Origin: Methanolobus sp. UBA474
Lineage (GTDB): Archaea > Halobacteriota > Methanosarcinia > Methanosarcinales > Methanosarcinaceae
Assembly (NCBI GenBank): GCA_002501695.1
Contig: DANZ01000125.1
Coordinates: forward strand, 1 to 33,335
Reading direction: 5' to 3'
Length of the DNA: 33,335 bases
Shown: in pieces, positions 33,157-33,335 of the stretch
Position numbering within the stretch: position 1 is the first letter of the stretch
How the letters are laid out: each line of letters begins with the position of its first letter
The notes under the pieces: model-generated
What the model was told of the DNA's origin: nothing
Seen by the model: the letters and a program-made list of their open reading frames with translations, nothing else
Database searches by the model: none
Made by a program: the position numbers and the translations under genes

Positions 33157-33234
33157 GGGATCGTAGGGTAGCCTGGTCCATCCTGTTAGGCTGGGGGTCT
33201 AGCGACCGGAGTTCAAATCTCCGCGGTCCCACCA
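33157..33234 (+). tRNA. tRNA-Pro (GGG)
   Basis: A full 78-base tRNA, read by eye. The acceptor stem GGGATCG pairs with CGGTCCC, followed by A and an encoded CCA. The D arm (GGGTAGCCTGGTCCATCCT) contains the conserved GG. The anticodon stem TTAGG/TCTAG (with G-U pairs) carries the loop CTGGGGG with anticodon GGG at 33193-33195. The T arm is CGGAG-TTCAAAT-CTCCG. A TATA-like CGTATTAAGTA lies about 20-30 bases upstream. Its 3' end is repeated exactly at 33311-33335. Confidence 0.93.
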
Positions 33235-33238
33235 TTTT
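33214..33238 (+). repeat. Direct repeat, tRNA-Pro 3' end (copy 1)
   Basis: 25 bases from the T loop through CCA to TTTT, running CAAATCTCCGCGGTCCCACC then ATTTT. Identical to 33311-33335, which starts 97 bases further on. Confidence 0.9.
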
Positions 33239-33251
33239 AATTACTGACCGT

Positions 33252-33279
33252 TGAGGTATTACACGAAGTGGTATACCTC
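33252..33279. repeat. Stem-loop between the tRNA repeats
   Basis: GAGGTAT and ATACCTC form a 7-bp stem, with an inner CAC-GAA-GTG loop of its own. It lies between the two copies of the tRNA 3' end. Confidence 0.4.
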
Positions 33280-33310
33280 GTCTCGCGCTCCAGAAGCGTC
33301 ATCTGGGTTG

Positions 33311-33335
33311 CAAATCTCCGCGGTCCCACCATTTT
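33311..33335 (+). repeat. Direct repeat, tRNA-Pro 3' end (copy 2), possible att site
   Basis: Exact copy of 33214-33238, but the sequence before it (ATCTGGGTTG) does not continue as a tRNA, so it is only the 3' fragment. The window ends inside or at the end of the repeat. This is the pattern left by an integrase that targets a tRNA 3' end; the element would be outside the window, or already lost. Confidence 0.6.

Overview
The window is a stretch of archaeal chromosome that reads as a methylotrophic methanogen of the Methanosarcinaceae (Methanolobus, Methanomethylovorans or Methanococcoides-like; genus not resolved). The evidence is a set of archaeal or methanogen genes: beta-RFAP synthase (methanopterin synthesis), PurP, archaeal UMP kinase, CTP-dependent riboflavin kinase with an HTH domain, Trm-G10 methyltransferase, Nop5-fibrillarin, XPD with four cysteines, a type IV pilin and a PGF-CTERM-like protein. 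It also has TTTATATA-type box A promoters, GGAGGTGAT-type ribosome binding sites and a tRNA-Pro with encoded CCA.

Layout. 1-3.15 kb: the tail of an MBL-fold hydrolase, then a leftward operon of ABC ATPase, ABC-2 permease and a probable lipoprotein. 3.3-7.5 kb: two small unknown genes, an M24 Xaa-Pro-type peptidase, methionine aminopeptidase with an overlapping exported protein, and a DUF1805 protein. 7.6-12.2 kb: Trm-G10 methyltransferase convergent with a leftward operon (membrane-tethered HTH regulator, truA, YgjP-type metalloprotease), and divergent purP with an operator-like palindrome between. 12.3-16 kb: an FAD dehydrogenase, a candidate small RNA on the minus strand, a HerA/DUF87 ATPase, and a frameshifted YdeI-DUF1801 gene. 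16.3-18.5 kb: a leuD-leuB-type pair with a terminator, then a coiled-coil gene with a structured leader. 18.5-21.3 kb: leftward asd, PGF-CTERM protein, pyrH, and upstream of them a 2[4Fe-4S] ferredoxin. 21.6-26.8 kb: pilin, XPD helicase, a ytfJ-ytfI-like pair, beta-RFAP synthase. 26.8-28.5 kb: nop5-flpA.

28.5-31.65 kb is an accessory island, visibly AT-richer than the core genes around it. It holds a hicB-hicA toxin-antitoxin pair flanked by the real flpA 3' end and a decayed second copy of it, a two-gene unit of a PD-(D/E)XK-type nuclease with an unrecognised partner, and a frameshifted orphan MNT nucleotidyltransferase. Core sequence resumes with ribK (RbkR type)-ribB and a tRNA-Pro(GGG). 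The 3' end of that tRNA is repeated exactly 97 bases downstream, at the window edge, as expected of an integration site.

The best candidates for something undescribed are the nuclease plus partner unit in the island, the minus-strand small RNA at about 13.66-13.77 kb, and the hicBA cassette bracketed by flpA 3' ends. All functional statements come from reading motifs by eye; no database search was run.
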